Shown piece by piece: positions 45,680 through 54,776 of a DNA stretch of 64,000 bases. The translations under genes and the position numbers were made by a program. Under the pieces are notes generated by a model. It was not told the origin of the DNA. It worked only from the letters and a program-made list of their open reading frames with translations, and made no database searches. Each line of letters starts with the position of its first letter. Positions within the stretch are counted from its first letter, which is position 1. Source of the DNA: Theocolax elegans (Eukaryota; Arthropoda; Insecta; Hymenoptera; Cerocephalidae); contig CM047431.1 of assembly GCA_026168455.1 (NCBI GenBank), positions 63,956,887 to 64,020,886 on the forward strand. Reading direction: 5' to 3'.

Positions 45680-46620
45680 GAACCCCAAGATGGGATAAGA
45701 AAATTTAATAGTTTTAATTATATTTAGTATTTTGAAAGACCGAGATTTTTTTTATTTAGATCATACCAAAAGTATTTTTTTTTAGTTTTATTTGAAAGAT
45801 TGAGATTTTTCTTTTTTTTTCTTTTTATTATAATATGATCATACCATAAGTATTTTTTTTTTAGTTGTATTTTGAAAGATTGAGATTTTTGTTTTTTTAT
45901 ATATTAAGATCACTACCAAAAGTATTTTATTTAATTTGTATTTTGAAAGACTGAGATTGTTATTTTTTATATTTTTTTTTTATTCTTGATTTTGTGCCCT
46001 CTTTTTTCCTGGCACTTCCTACCGTTTATCCCCTGGGGGACTTTAACGGTGTCCACCTACCACCTATGTGTGGGTGCTTTATCCCTCCCTTTAAAACCCA
46101 CCATTTCGCATTCGCCCGGGGTTATGCCCGTGGATGAGGGAAACCTGTGAAGCAGGGAAAACCTCACCCGAGATGGCCGGTGTATTCGAAACATTCTTTT
46201 TGGGTGTCAAAGTCACATTGCGTAGGCCTTGACACCGAAACCGAATGTTTCACACCTCCCGCTCACGTTGTGGAATGTGAAAAACACCTAACCGATCACG
46301 AAAGCCGCACGAGAATGGTCTCCCATCCAAGTACTAACCGCGCTCAGCGCTGCTTAACTTTCGCGATCGGCCGAGGTGCGCTTCCACCACTCCGCCACCG
46401 CGTCGGTTTGTTGTTTTTTATATTATAATCATACCAAAAGTATTTTTTTCAAGTTATATTTTGAAAGATTGAGATTTTTGTTTTTTTTTTTCTTTTTTAT
46501 ATTAAGATCACTACCAAAAGTATTTTATTTAATTTGTATTTTGAAAGACTGAGATTGTTATTTTTTATATTATAATCATATCAAAAGTATTTTTAAGTTG
46601 TATTAATACATAATAAAAAG
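45680..46620. repeat. T-rich tandem repeat, interrupted by a SINE
   Basis: About six copies of TTTTGAAAGA(C/T)(T/C)GAGATT followed by CCAAAAGTATTTT at 95-130-bp intervals (45727 to 46600). The 5S-derived SINE sits inside one unit. The intact neighbour at about 46550 shows the site before insertion. Confidence 0.75.
45974..46410 (-). mobile_element. 5S rRNA-derived SINE, copy 2
   Basis: The minus strand starts near 46410 with GACGCGGTGGCGGAGTGG. It carries AGTTAAGCAGCG and ACTTGGATGGGAGACC (5S A and C boxes), and then the same body as copy 1, ending in an A-rich tail next to 45974. Flanked by TTGTTATTTTTTATATT (45957-45973) and TTGTTTTTTATATT (46411-46424), an imperfect target duplication that the neighbouring tandem unit confirms. 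This copy is longer and better preserved at the 3' end than copy 1. Confidence 0.85.
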
Positions 46621-47284
46621 CGTTTTTATATAATAAAGTTGTTTTAAATTTATTTAAAAGAACCATTCCCTTATTAAAATAATATCAATATTACAAGTGC
46701 TTTACTAGATTAGATATGGTCAATGTTCTTAGCTAAGAAAATCATATTTACATGGATATGTAGAGCCTAATATTTCTAGAATTTTGAAACTTAATCTAAG
46801 AAATATGAAAAAATATAAGAAAAGCGTTTTATTTATTGAAAAAAGATACATATTTCTCATCTATCTACAAGTAAATTCCTATCTAGTAAATGCATATCAT
46901 TCTACTTGAGACTTATTTCTTTTCATAAATATATATTTTTATCTTTTAGTTTTACTCTATTATTTTTAAATTAGTTTTATTAAGTTGCATTTTAATTGAA
47001 TATAGATTAAAAGATCACGTATATACATATTTTTCTATTAATCTTCGATTGTATTTATTTGTTATTAATAGCTTTGTTTTTTTTTTATAAAATAAAATCT
47101 TTTTAAATAACTCTTTACTTATACCAATTTTATAGTATTGATAGCTTACAAAGAATAAATCAATATAACAATTATTAACAATAAAAAAAAACTTATATTC
47201 TTTTTTTTTCATAAAAATACATATATTGCAGTATCTAAATATTAATACAGTTATTACAGTTTTATTTTAAGTAAATTGCGCGTG
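46621..47284. other. AT-rich flank of the Polinton, nothing recognised
   Basis: No frame and no terminal inverted repeat matching 58.6-59 kb could be found by eye. Confidence 0.5.
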
Positions 47285-47880
47285 TTAAACATAATTATTA
47301 TTTACATTTATTCGTTGAGTATATAACCACTTTTTTAATTTAATAACATTTTTAACGGCACAAACTAAATTTTTTCTCCTTCTCGCAATGTGATGACTGC
47401 AACGAGCATTTACGTCGTCGATTTTTACTAGCGATGAGCACCCCAAATCCTCTAGATTGACTACGTCTCTGTAACAGTAAATGATTATTATTTAGTTAAT
47501 TATTTGAAATAATACTTATTCATTTATGTGTGAGATTAAAACTAAGATACTTACTTTGTGGGTAAAATTTGTTTTATCCATATTTTCTTGGCTAATCCTT
47601 TGACATAAATTTTTGAGGCGTCCCTGGTGATATTTTGCAATACCCAAATCAGTTGCTCGTAAGGTACCTGACCGGAGTTCCAAGGAATCCCATGATAGTT
47701 GCTTTCCAACCATAAATTAACAGCTTTTTCCTCCTTCAGAAGTTTATTCCATGCAACAGGTGCCTTAAAGAGGTACACTTCCGGAACGATTTCCTCATTG
47801 ACAGCGATTATGGCAGCTTCCTTGAGAACGAAGATGTTTGAGGATCTTCGAAATCCCTGAAGATCAATAATGTACTCCAT
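47285..47880 (-). CDS. Polinton-linked protein with one intron (paralogue of 56807-57295)
   Basis: Exon 1 runs from ATG 47880 to 47555 and exon 2 from 47468 to stop 47285. The 86-nt intron has AA|GTAAGTA and TTACAG|AG boundaries. Splicing keeps the frame and gives about 169 residues. Exon 1 starts MEYIIDLQGF. Exon 2 ends with a CSHH...CAVKNVIKLKKW block, matching the CPNH...CALHNVKLLKKF block of the 165-residue protein at 56807. The family recurs in insect Polinton neighbourhoods. The IIDLQG start and the conserved C/H residues recall DEDD exonucleases (weak inference). Without splicing, the protein would lose the C-terminal third. Confidence 0.7.
47469..47554 (-). other. Spliceosomal intron, 86 nt
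   Basis: GTAAGTA donor and TTACTGTTACAG acceptor on the minus strand. AT-rich. Removal joins codon AA+A (Lys), and homology to the paralogue resumes directly afterwards. Confidence 0.75.
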
Positions 47881-47953
47881 TACTCCTTGACTATTAGCAG
47901 ACTCTTGAACAGCTTGTCGATGAACTATACGTCGTCTATGGGGCTGTGAATAG

Positions 47954-49861
47954 ATAACTCGTTTACCTACGAAAAACGACTTTTTCAGTAATCTTTATAA
48001 CTGTGAAATTAATGATTCTGATTATAAACATGCTCAGAATGTTTGGAATAATTTTAAGATTAAAACTCTAGGAGAATATTCAGATCTATACTTGAAAACA
48101 GATGTTCTTCTATTGCCAGATGTGTTTGAATATTTTCGTTCAACTTGTCTCGAGGCATACGGATTAGATCCCGCCCACTATTATACAACTCCAGGACTTA
48201 CGTGGGATGCTATGCTTAAATATACAAAGATTGATCTCGATTTAATTACAGATATAGATATGCTGCTAATGATTGAGAAGGGTATCAGAGGAGGAATTAG
48301 TCAGTGCTCAAATCGCTACGCCAAAGCAAATAACAAATATATGAAAAACGATTATAATCCCAAAGAAGAAGAAAAATATCTTATGTATTTCGACGCTAAT
48401 AATCTATATGGATGGGCGATGACACAGAATCTTCCACATGGAGCATTTCATTGGGTTGAAAACCTTAGTTATCCAAACTTCTTTAACGTTCCAGACGATT
48501 ATCACGTAGGTTACATTTTAGAGGTAGATTTGGAATATCCTGTAGACCTTCATAATAAACATAGAGATCTACCATTATGTCCGGAACATAAAGCTCCACC
48601 TGGATCTAAACAAAAGAAGTTATTGACTACATTGGATAATAAGGAACGATATGTTATTCACTATCGAGCATTAAAACAAGCTTTAAAACATGGCTTGATA
48701 TTAAAAAAAATTCATAGAGCTCTGCAATTCGAGCAAAGTCCATGGTTAAAGCTTTATGTAGACTTAAATACTGAAAAAAGGAAGCAATCAAAAAAAGAGT
48801 TTGACAAGCTATTCTTCAAATTAATGATTAATGCTATTTATGGAAAGACGATGGAAAATGAACGCAAACGAGTAGATGTAAAGCTTGTTAACAAATGGAC
48901 AGGTCGCTACGGTGCAGAAGCTTTGATTGCTAAACCGAATTTCCATAGTCGTACAATTTTTGATGAAAATCTCGTAGCAATTCAACTTTCACGGACAGAA
49001 ATAGAGATTAGAAAACCAATTTATGTCGGATTATCTGTTCTAGACATTTCAAAGACTCTCATTTATGATTTTCATTATTCTTATATGCGACGATGTGTGG
49101 GAAATTCAAGTAAACTGCTTTATACAGATACCGATAGCTTGATTTACGAGATTCGAGGTACAAATATGTATGAAGTAATGAAAAAAGATATCCAGTTTTT
49201 CGATACATCAGATTATTCAGATGACAATTTATTTGAAATGCCGCGAGTGAATAAAAAAGTTTTCGGACTTATGAAAGACAAATGTAATGGTAATATAATG
49301 ACTGAATTTATCGGGCTTCGAAGCAAAATGTATAGTGTTCGAATCCAGAATCAGAGACCAATCAAGAAGGCAAAAGGAATCAAAGGATCGGTAGTTAAAA
49401 CAGGCATTACATTTGATGATTACTATAATTGTCTTTTTAATAAAACAATACTGATGTGTAAACAAAATAATATGCGCTCTAAAAAACATATTGTACGAAC
49501 CGAATCAGAGGAAAAAGTTGCTTTGAGTCCACATGACAACAAACGATATCTTTTGCCTGATAGTACTGATACTCTACCATGGGGTCACTTTGAAATATTG
49601 GATAGCGAAGATGAGAGCCTCTTCAGGATGCTGATTGGAATGAACGAGTCGGAACACGAAGAAGAGAAGGAGGAGCAGAATGATGTCATCTTGAAAGCTG
49701 TGGAGGTGGTAAATCCAATCCCAATCGAGTCCACTACAGAGGGCGCAACCGAGGAAGGGCTACTTAAGAAGCGAAATTTCAGACCAGAGCATAGTCATTC
49801 GACCGCATCAACGGAGAACGAACAGCCTCTCAAGAAAAAATCAAGAGTGTGCATCAATTAG
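47954..49861 (+). pseudogene. polB: Protein-primed DNA polymerase B, 5' truncated
   Basis: The frame is open from 47954 after an in-frame TAG, with no ATG before homology begins. Homology to Polinton polymerases starts at RLPTKNDFF. The upstream exonuclease region is missing. The palm is intact by eye: motif A YFDANNLYG (about 48387), motif B LMINAIYGKTMEN (about 48820) and motif C YTDTDSLIYE (about 49121). The C-terminal ~100 residues are acidic and then basic low-complexity. It would copy the element from a protein primer, but without the N-terminal domains it is probably inactive. The junction at about 47950 abuts the minus-strand paralogue gene, so a deletion or rearrangement occurred there. 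The next gene follows across an 83-nt intron. Confidence 0.85.
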
Positions 49862-49869
49862 TCTAGAAA

Positions 49870-49952
49870 GTAAGGAAATGGTTTATATTTCTGTATTCTT
49901 GTTTTAATTGCACTACAATTAATTTACTTTTTTTTTTATTCTTCTGTTTCAG
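49870..49952 (+). other. Likely spliceosomal intron between polB stop and next gene
   Basis: AAA|GTAAGG donor nine bases after the polB stop, and TTCTTCTGTTTCAG acceptor one base before ATG 49954. The length of 83 nt is close to the 86-nt intron at 47469. It would lie in the 5' leader of the 97-residue gene. Confidence 0.6.
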
Positions 49953-49953
49953 A

Positions 49954-50247
49954 ATGGACATGGAAATGCTAAATAGAATTTGCTCAAGCACCTATCTTCC
50001 AAAGAAGAGTTTATCTGAATTGGAAAAGGAAAAGGACTACATGATTACCAGTCTGAAGCGTGTGCCTACCAAGTTCGGTACCAAGGTTGTCATCGTGGTG
50101 GATGAAGAGTTCCAGCTGTTTCTACCGGATCGAACATCAAAGGCTCTTTTAAAATGTGATTCATTGTTTGATGAACTAACCGATAAAGCCAATAAATTTT
50201 CGTTATTTATGAAGTATCTTGGCGATAGTAAACTTAAATTTGTATAA
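49954..50247 (+). CDS. 97-residue Polinton-linked protein, function unknown
   Basis: ATG 49954 starts just after a splice acceptor. The protein has alternating hydrophobic strands (SLKRVPTKFGTKVVIVVDEE and FQLFLP) and no known catalytic motif. The pattern could fit a small OB-fold nucleic-acid-binding protein (inference from strand pattern). Similar proteins follow polB in insect Polintons as I recall. AATAAA at 50267 is a candidate polyadenylation signal. It converges with the integrase gene. Confidence 0.65.
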   Translation: MDMEMLNRICSSTYLPKKSLSELEKEKDYMITSLKRVPTKFGTKVVIVVDEEFQLFLPDRTSKALLKCDSLFDELTDKANKFSLFMKYLGDSKLKFV

Positions 50248-50333
50248 AATTGTAAAAAAATGACAAATAAATAAACAGAGAGAGAGAGAAAAATAAAAGA
50301 AAAAGTTTATGGAGAGGAAGACTATAATGGTTG

Positions 50334-50385
50334 CACCTCACAGGTGGGGGCGTAGGTTGGGGCTCCCACCACTTTTTCTTCTTCT
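50334..50385. terminator. Hairpins in the convergent intergenic region
   Basis: GGTGGGGGC (50343-50351) pairs with GCTCCCACC (50362-50370), nine pairs with one G-T, followed by a T-rich run. A smaller overlapping stem CACCT-cac-AGGTG is at 50334-50346. It stands between converging 97-residue and integrase genes. A role in 3' end formation is inference only. Confidence 0.35.
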
Positions 50386-50387
50386 TT

Positions 50388-51314
50388 TTAAACTTCAGAT
50401 TTATCAATCCAACTATTGTGTGAATTGTCGAAACCTAACCATTTAACAAAGACTTTGCTATCTTTTTTCTTAATTATTTTTTCTATTAGATACACATCAG
50501 GATATTTAACTTTTTGCAGTTCTTGTTCATAGAATCCACCCGATATTGGATGATCTTGATAATCTTTGAGAATGTATGTAATTGGGTTAGTCTTTATCAC
50601 TCGATTAATTGTAAATATTTCAGTGGACCAGTTAGGTGTATAACCTTTCTCAAATGCATGCTTTGATTTGCTTATGCGGACTTTATCTCCAATATTAAAT
50701 TTAGCTTTTCTTTTAACAACTTTCTCTGTGTAATTAAACTTTGATAGTAACAAGTGTGCATTTTCAAGTGTTACATCCTTTGGTTTCATCCCAATTATAC
50801 GATGTTTCCTTGCATTATAAGCAGCTACTAAATTAGATAGAATATCAATCCACTTGTTGTTTCCACGAAGGCTAAATTCTATCCACATCTTATTCTTTAA
50901 TGTACGATTAAATCGTTCACATATCGCAGCTTTTAAATTGGAATGTGTAGAATAATGTTTTATATCGAAATGTTTCATAAGATTTTGAAAATGTTTGTTA
51001 TAAAACTCTTTACCTTTATCAGTTTGTAAATTCTTAGGAATTCTACCTTTATTCAATATTAATTTTATAGCTGCACACACATCTTCACCGGTTTTTCTCT
51101 TGACTGGTATAACCCAAGCATATTTGGAAAAGACATCTATCACTGTAAGCATATACTTAAAGTTTTTGTTTTCTTTAGAATATGGTAACATCTCGACAAG
51201 ATCAGCTTGCCATGTTTCATCAAATCCTCGAATATCGAAACGTCGTCTCTGATAATTACGTCGAGCTGGTTTGTGAAGCTCTTCTACAACCGCTTTCTTG
51301 TATGCTGTCATCAT
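50388..51314 (-). CDS. Retroviral-type integrase with C-terminal chromodomain
   Basis: 308 residues from ATG 51314. The rve catalytic core is clear: D of WQADLVEM (about residue 38), D of LQTDKGKEF (about 99) and E of AAICERFNR (about 133). A chromodomain-like end (KVFVKWLGFDNSHNSWI, about residues 284-302) follows an SH3-like middle. The enzyme would insert the element DNA into host chromosomes, and the chromodomain could guide it to chromatin. In-frame homology-like residues precede the ATG for about 12 codons before a TAG, so the zinc-binding N-terminus is short or lost. TATAAAAGG stands 45-53 nt upstream. Confidence 0.9.
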   Translation of the reverse strand: MMTAYKKAVVEELHKPARRNYQRRRFDIRGFDETWQADLVEMLPYSKENKNFKYMLTVIDVFSKYAWVIPVKRKTGEDVCAAIKLILNKGRIPKNLQTDKGKEFYNKHFQNLMKHFDIKHYSTHSNLKAAICERFNRTLKNKMWIEFSLRGNNKWIDILSNLVAAYNARKHRIIGMKPKDVTLENAHLLLSKFNYTEKVVKRKAKFNIGDKVRISKSKHAFEKGYTPNWSTEIFTINRVIKTNPITYILKDYQDHPISGGFYEQELQKVKYPDVYLIEKIIKKKDSKVFVKWLGFDNSHNSWIDKSEV

Positions 51315-51358
51315 TCGACGTTTACCTATATAATGTTTGAGATGTTTGTACTACCATA

Positions 51359-51367
51359 CCTTTTATA
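51359..51367 (-). promoter_or_regulatory. TATA box of the integrase gene
   Basis: TATAAAAGG on the minus strand, 45-53 nt before ATG 51314. Confidence 0.55.
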
Positions 51368-51377
51368 CTTGTGCTCT

Positions 51378-51785
51378 TCAACCGAGATAAGCTTTATTCT
51401 CTAATTTTAGATCACTTGCATCTATTGAAACGACATTTTGAGCTAGTTTTAATACTACATCTTTGATATTCCCAATATCGATGTCTCGTTTTGTAAACAT
51501 TTTATCTATTTCATCTCTGTGTGATTCAACAATATCATCCAAATTTTTTAAATCACTTTTCAATTGTGTAATAATATGCGATACTCTACTGATCTCCATT
51601 CGTATCGTTTGCTGTAACGTTTCTAGATTCACTGCTTCATCAAGTTGATCAGGTGATGCAACATTACACAATTTTTTATTCTCCAAGTCGTAGTGACCAT
51701 CATTGGTAGTTTTGAAACCCACACCAGGTGGACCTCGGCTACTTTTATTTCGTTTGAGATTACGTCCGAACACGTCAACACTCAT
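51378..51785 (-). CDS. Coiled-coil, fibre-like Polinton protein
   Basis: 135 residues from ATG 51785. The N-terminus has GPPGVGFKTTNDGHYDLENK and CNVASPDQLDEAVN, the kind of repeat that shallow fibre or receptor-binding proteins of viruses often carry before their coiled shaft. The rest is a heptad-rich coiled coil (about residues 50-125, LETLQQTIRMEISRVSHII). A role at the virion surface is inference. The gene lies between integrase and the DUF8207-like gene on the same strand, with TATATATT 34-41 nt upstream. Confidence 0.65.
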   Translation of the reverse strand: MSVDVFGRNLKRNKSSRGPPGVGFKTTNDGHYDLENKKLCNVASPDQLDEAVNLETLQQTIRMEISRVSHIITQLKSDLKNLDDIVESHRDEIDKMFTKRDIDIGNIKDVVLKLAQNVVSIDASDLKLENKAYLG

Positions 51786-51816
51786 TGTGAAACTGACTAT
51801 GCAGTGAACATTCAGT

Positions 51817-52722
51817 TTAATATATAGCCAACTTCACGCAATTCCTCGACAATTGAATGGATTTCATTGATGTGGCTGATCTCTCAGCCATTAATAATCG
51901 AAGTCGATTCACGAGTTCATTAGGATCATCCCAGTATATGTAATCCATTGTAGTGTTACGTCGAGCAATTTTGTATTGTGGTAATGATCCACCTTGCTTC
52001 TTTGTAAATAGTGGAAGTATAATATCATTAAATTTTTTACTATTATGAAAACGAAGTGTTTCATCAGTACGAAATTGCTTCTTATGCGCATTCGTTGCTT
52101 CGAGGATACGTCGATAATTTAAGAAATCATTGTTGGTAATGTAACTTCGAGCTGGATTTTTCATAATTAGCAACTCCATTAATCCCTCTGTTTTGGGATA
52201 CTTAACACCGACAACATTTATAGAATTAGTATCAAAAAATATAGGTGTGTTACCAAGTACGTATGAATTACCTTCCTTACGCACTCCATATATTTTATCT
52301 AAACTATCTGCTTGCTTATTTTGTAGCAATAAAATATATTTGTCCGTATTTTCTGCTTCATCTTCACTATCAGCTGATTCAAAATAAGTTGTCTCCAACT
52401 CATGTTCTTGATCTCGTTCTCGAACAGTATTGTTTAATGTTGATGTGCTATCATTAAAAATATCTTCATCATTATAATCAAGATCATGTGCTGCTTTAGC
52501 TGGTTGTTCATTAATACTATCAGGAGATTGACTATTAATCTTTTCAGTATTAGCAAGCAATTTTTGAAGTGGATCAACGATCGGTTTAAATGTATCACCT
52601 ATCGTTTTTTCAAAATTTTCTTTACCGAATTTCAACAAGTTGTACTTTCGTTTGACAGCATTTCGAGCTTTAATAAGCTGATGCAGTATGTCTTTTTTAC
52701 GTTGAATATTTGCTGAATCCAT
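51817..52722 (-). CDS. DUF8207-like Polinton protein
   Basis: I start it at ATG 52722 (301 residues), because the upstream frame begins only with GTG. The N-terminal ~60 residues are basic and helical (KKDILHQLIKARNAVKRKY). Residues about 60-125 are acidic and disordered. The C-terminal domain carries IYGVRKEGNSYVLGNTPI, VVGVKYPKTEGLMELLI and NPARSYITNNDFLNYRRIL, a pattern I associate with the DUF8207 domain of insect Maverick-type elements. Function unknown. Gene order next to the ATPase suggests a structural or packaging role (inference). Confidence 0.7.
   Translation of the reverse strand: MDSANIQRKKDILHQLIKARNAVKRKYNLLKFGKENFEKTIGDTFKPIVDPLQKLLANTEKINSQSPDSINEQPAKAAHDLDYNDEDIFNDSTSTLNNTVRERDQEHELETTYFESADSEDEAENTDKYILLLQNKQADSLDKIYGVRKEGNSYVLGNTPIFFDTNSINVVGVKYPKTEGLMELLIMKNPARSYITNNDFLNYRRILEATNAHKKQFRTDETLRFHNSKKFNDIILPLFTKKQGGSLPQYKIARRNTTMDYIYWDDPNELVNRLRLLMAERSATSMKSIQLSRNCVKLAIY
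51819..51826 (-). promoter_or_regulatory. TATA-like box of the coiled-coil gene
   Basis: TATATATT on the minus strand, about 34-41 nt before ATG 51785, overlapping the 3' end of the upstream gene. Confidence 0.4.
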
Positions 52723-52764
52723 GTTGACTCTCACACACTTAAACGTAAACTACCTGCTTATTGT

Positions 52765-53466
52765 TTAGTATGCTATATTTATAGCAAAACTGTCAAATCC
52801 TTTTCGATATCTACCAGCATTGATTGCGTTATCTTTGTTAATCACCAAAAATCCATACTTATTATCATTCCAACATTTTGAACATAGATTTTTAAATTGT
52901 TGATACGGCATATCTGTATTAACATGATTGTCATACAAATGTTTTAAATTTACATCATCTTGACGAAAGATTACCAATAGATTAACATTATCTCTCACAA
53001 GATGTTTTGGAATCTGGGCATATGATTGACAAAGATAGAAACAATCAACATTCTTATGCCTACCTATACAGAAATAAGATTTAACATTATCTTGCTTTTC
53101 ACATGCTATATCATCAAATATCATTATCGAATTCGGACGCACATCATTTGGAGCTACCACTTCTTCATGCTCACTAAATGGAAAGTATTCAATTCCATCT
53201 AATGACTTCAGTACTTCTTGTAAAAATTTATACTTTGCTTGATTTAATGATTTGGAATAAACATAGACATTTTCAAATCTTAAACCGTTTGGATGTATTA
53301 CAAGCGATAATAAACTATTGGTTTTCCCACAGTTGGATGGTCCACAAAATACAGCGCGAATACTGTCTGGAAGCAACTGCCCATGTCGATTAGATTTTTT
53401 ATCTTGCTCGACGATAGTATCGAAATTTACTACTGGTAATTTTATTTTCTGTTCTTTGAAATTCAT
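52765..53466 (-). CDS. FtsK/A32-like genome-packaging ATPase
   Basis: About 233 residues from ATG 53466 (the frame upstream starts only with TTG). Walker A is CGPSNCGKTNSLLSL. Walker B is SIMIFDDIACE. LCQSYAQIPKHLVRDN follows as in A32-type packaging ATPases, and a downstream RYRKGFDSFAINI end completes the domain. It would pump the linear genome into capsids. Family length is normal and the frame is intact. It is divergently arranged with the PLA2 gene, with back-to-back TATA boxes in the 97-bp spacer. Confidence 0.9.
   Translation of the reverse strand: MNFKEQKIKLPVVNFDTIVEQDKKSNRHGQLLPDSIRAVFCGPSNCGKTNSLLSLVIHPNGLRFENVYVYSKSLNQAKYKFLQEVLKSLDGIEYFPFSEHEEVVAPNDVRPNSIMIFDDIACEKQDNVKSYFCIGRHKNVDCFYLCQSYAQIPKHLVRDNVNLLVIFRQDDVNLKHLYDNHVNTDMPYQQFKNLCSKCWNDNKYGFLVINKDNAINAGRYRKGFDSFAINIAY
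52776..52783 (-). promoter_or_regulatory. TATA box of the DUF8207-like gene
   Basis: TATAAATA on the minus strand, 54-61 nt before ATG 52722, inside the short inverted repeat GCTATAAATATAGC. Confidence 0.5.
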
Positions 53467-53506
53467 GTTAACCGTTTGAGAGATCAATTAAAACTACTCT
53501 CACATG

Positions 53507-53528
53507 TATAAATAGGCTGCTTATATAC
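53507..53528. promoter_or_regulatory. Divergent promoter with two TATA boxes
   Basis: TATAAATAG (53507-53515, plus strand) lies 49-57 nt before the PLA2 gene ATG (53564). TATATAAG (53528-53521, minus strand) lies 55-62 nt before the ATPase ATG (53466). The two boxes point away from each other in a 97-bp intergenic region. Confidence 0.6.
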
Positions 53529-53563
53529 CTGCGGGATCAGTCTAATATTAACCTTCAAACGTG

Positions 53564-54355
53564 ATGATTGTATATCAACGACGTCGAGGACGAGGTTTCG
53601 TTAATAAAATTATCAATAAGTTACCATTTGAGTTGCATTTACCAGGATATCAGTATTGCGGTCCATCAGGAACTAAATTATCTAAACGATTAGCGAGAGG
53701 TGATCCAGGAATTAATCCACTTGACGAAGCTTGCAAAGAGCACGACATTGCATACTCACGAAATCGTGAAAACGTTCAAGCAAGAAATATAGCTGATAAA
53801 GCTTTAGAAGAAAAAGCTTGGAATCGAGTTATATCTGAAGATTCTGATACAGCTGAAAAAGTTGCTGCATACGCTGTCACGAACGCTATGAAGTTAAAGT
53901 CAAAACTTGGAATGGGAGTAGGAAAAAAAAGGAGGAAGCCTGCTGCTTTTGCTAATATAGTAGAAGCTGCTTCCGAATCTATTGTTCCTGGAAAGTGTGC
54001 TCGCAAGGTTATTCTATCTGCTTTAAACGGTGCGCGTAAAGCTGTAAAAGAAGCTGGAGGTAAAAATTACGTAAAGATACCACGAGTATTACCTATCCCT
54101 CGAAAAACAGGAGGATTTCTGCCAATGTTGGTGCCTATATTTGCTGGTTTGAGTGCAGCAGGAGCAGTAGCAGGAGGCGCAGCAGGTATAGCTAAAGCTG
54201 TCAACGATGCTAGCGCAGCCAAGTTACAATTAGAAGAGAGGCAGAGACACAACAAAAAGATGGAAGATATTGCTCTTGGTAAAGGTTTTTACTTAAAGCC
54301 TCACAAGACAGGTTTAGGTCTTTGTCGAAAAAGTTTAAAGAAAAAAAAAGTTTGA
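53564..54355 (+). CDS. Minor capsid protein with viral phospholipase A2 domain
   Basis: The start is ATG 53564; a GTG just upstream is not needed. A basic N-terminus is followed by the PLA2 calcium-loop motif YCGPSGT and the catalytic DEACKEHDIAY (His-Asp at about residues 60-61), as in parvovirus VP1-type PLA2 domains. A basic middle (GKKRRKP) precedes a Gly/Ala-rich hydrophobic stretch (about 190-215) that could touch membranes. A KGFYLKPHKTGLGL tail follows. Such domains help virions leave endosomes (family knowledge); here it is inferred only. The frame is intact. It sits between the packaging ATPase and the protease. Confidence 0.85.
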   Translation: MIVYQRRRGRGFVNKIINKLPFELHLPGYQYCGPSGTKLSKRLARGDPGINPLDEACKEHDIAYSRNRENVQARNIADKALEEKAWNRVISEDSDTAEKVAAYAVTNAMKLKSKLGMGVGKKRRKPAAFANIVEAASESIVPGKCARKVILSALNGARKAVKEAGGKNYVKIPRVLPIPRKTGGFLPMLVPIFAGLSAAGAVAGGAAGIAKAVNDASAAKLQLEERQRHNKKMEDIALGKGFYLKPHKTGLGLCRKSLKKKKV

Positions 54356-54375
54356 AGATTTATCACTTCCACAGA

Positions 54376-54722
54376 GGGCACTCACCGATTACGATCTCGT
54401 AAAATATGCTAATGTTTTAAAAATTCCATATTTTCGAGGTGTATTTATGCGTCATGGATTACCAACTGACGGACCACATAAAAATGAGGCAGCAATTGTA
54501 AACTTGGATGATCAAAAAGGTCCAGGTACACATTGGGTAGCTTATCATAAGGTAGATAACGATGTGGTTTACTTTGACAGTTTTGGTGATCTTCAACCAC
54601 CATTAGACTTAATGTTATATCTGGGAGTCGATACAGTTAAATACAACTATATGAGATACCAAGACTATAATACATACAATTGTGGTCACTTATGTTTGCA
54701 ATTTTTATGCAACAAGTTATAA
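54376..54722 (+). CDS. Adenain-like capsid maturation protease
   Basis: The catalytic set His (GTHWVAY), Asp (YFDSFGD) and Cys (NCGHLCLQF) is complete and in the order of adenovirus-type cysteine proteases (C5/Ulp1 fold). The first ATG in frame is 54447, but protein-like sequence of the family (LTDYDLVKYANVLKIPYFRG) runs upstream to about 54376 without an ATG, back to a stop at 54336. The true start may be non-AUG, supplied by splicing, or lost. It overlaps or abuts the PLA2 gene end. It would cleave capsid precursor proteins. Confidence 0.8.
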
Positions 54723-54735
54723 AAGGTATATAAGG
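54718..54735 (+). promoter_or_regulatory. Double TATA box of the penton-like gene
   Basis: TATAAAAGG (54718-54726) directly followed by TATATAAGG (54727-54735), 42-59 nt before ATG 54777. The first overlaps the protease stop codon. Confidence 0.6.
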
Positions 54736-54776
54736 AGCGGATTGTTGAAATTGTGCTCATAACGATTCGAACAGTC

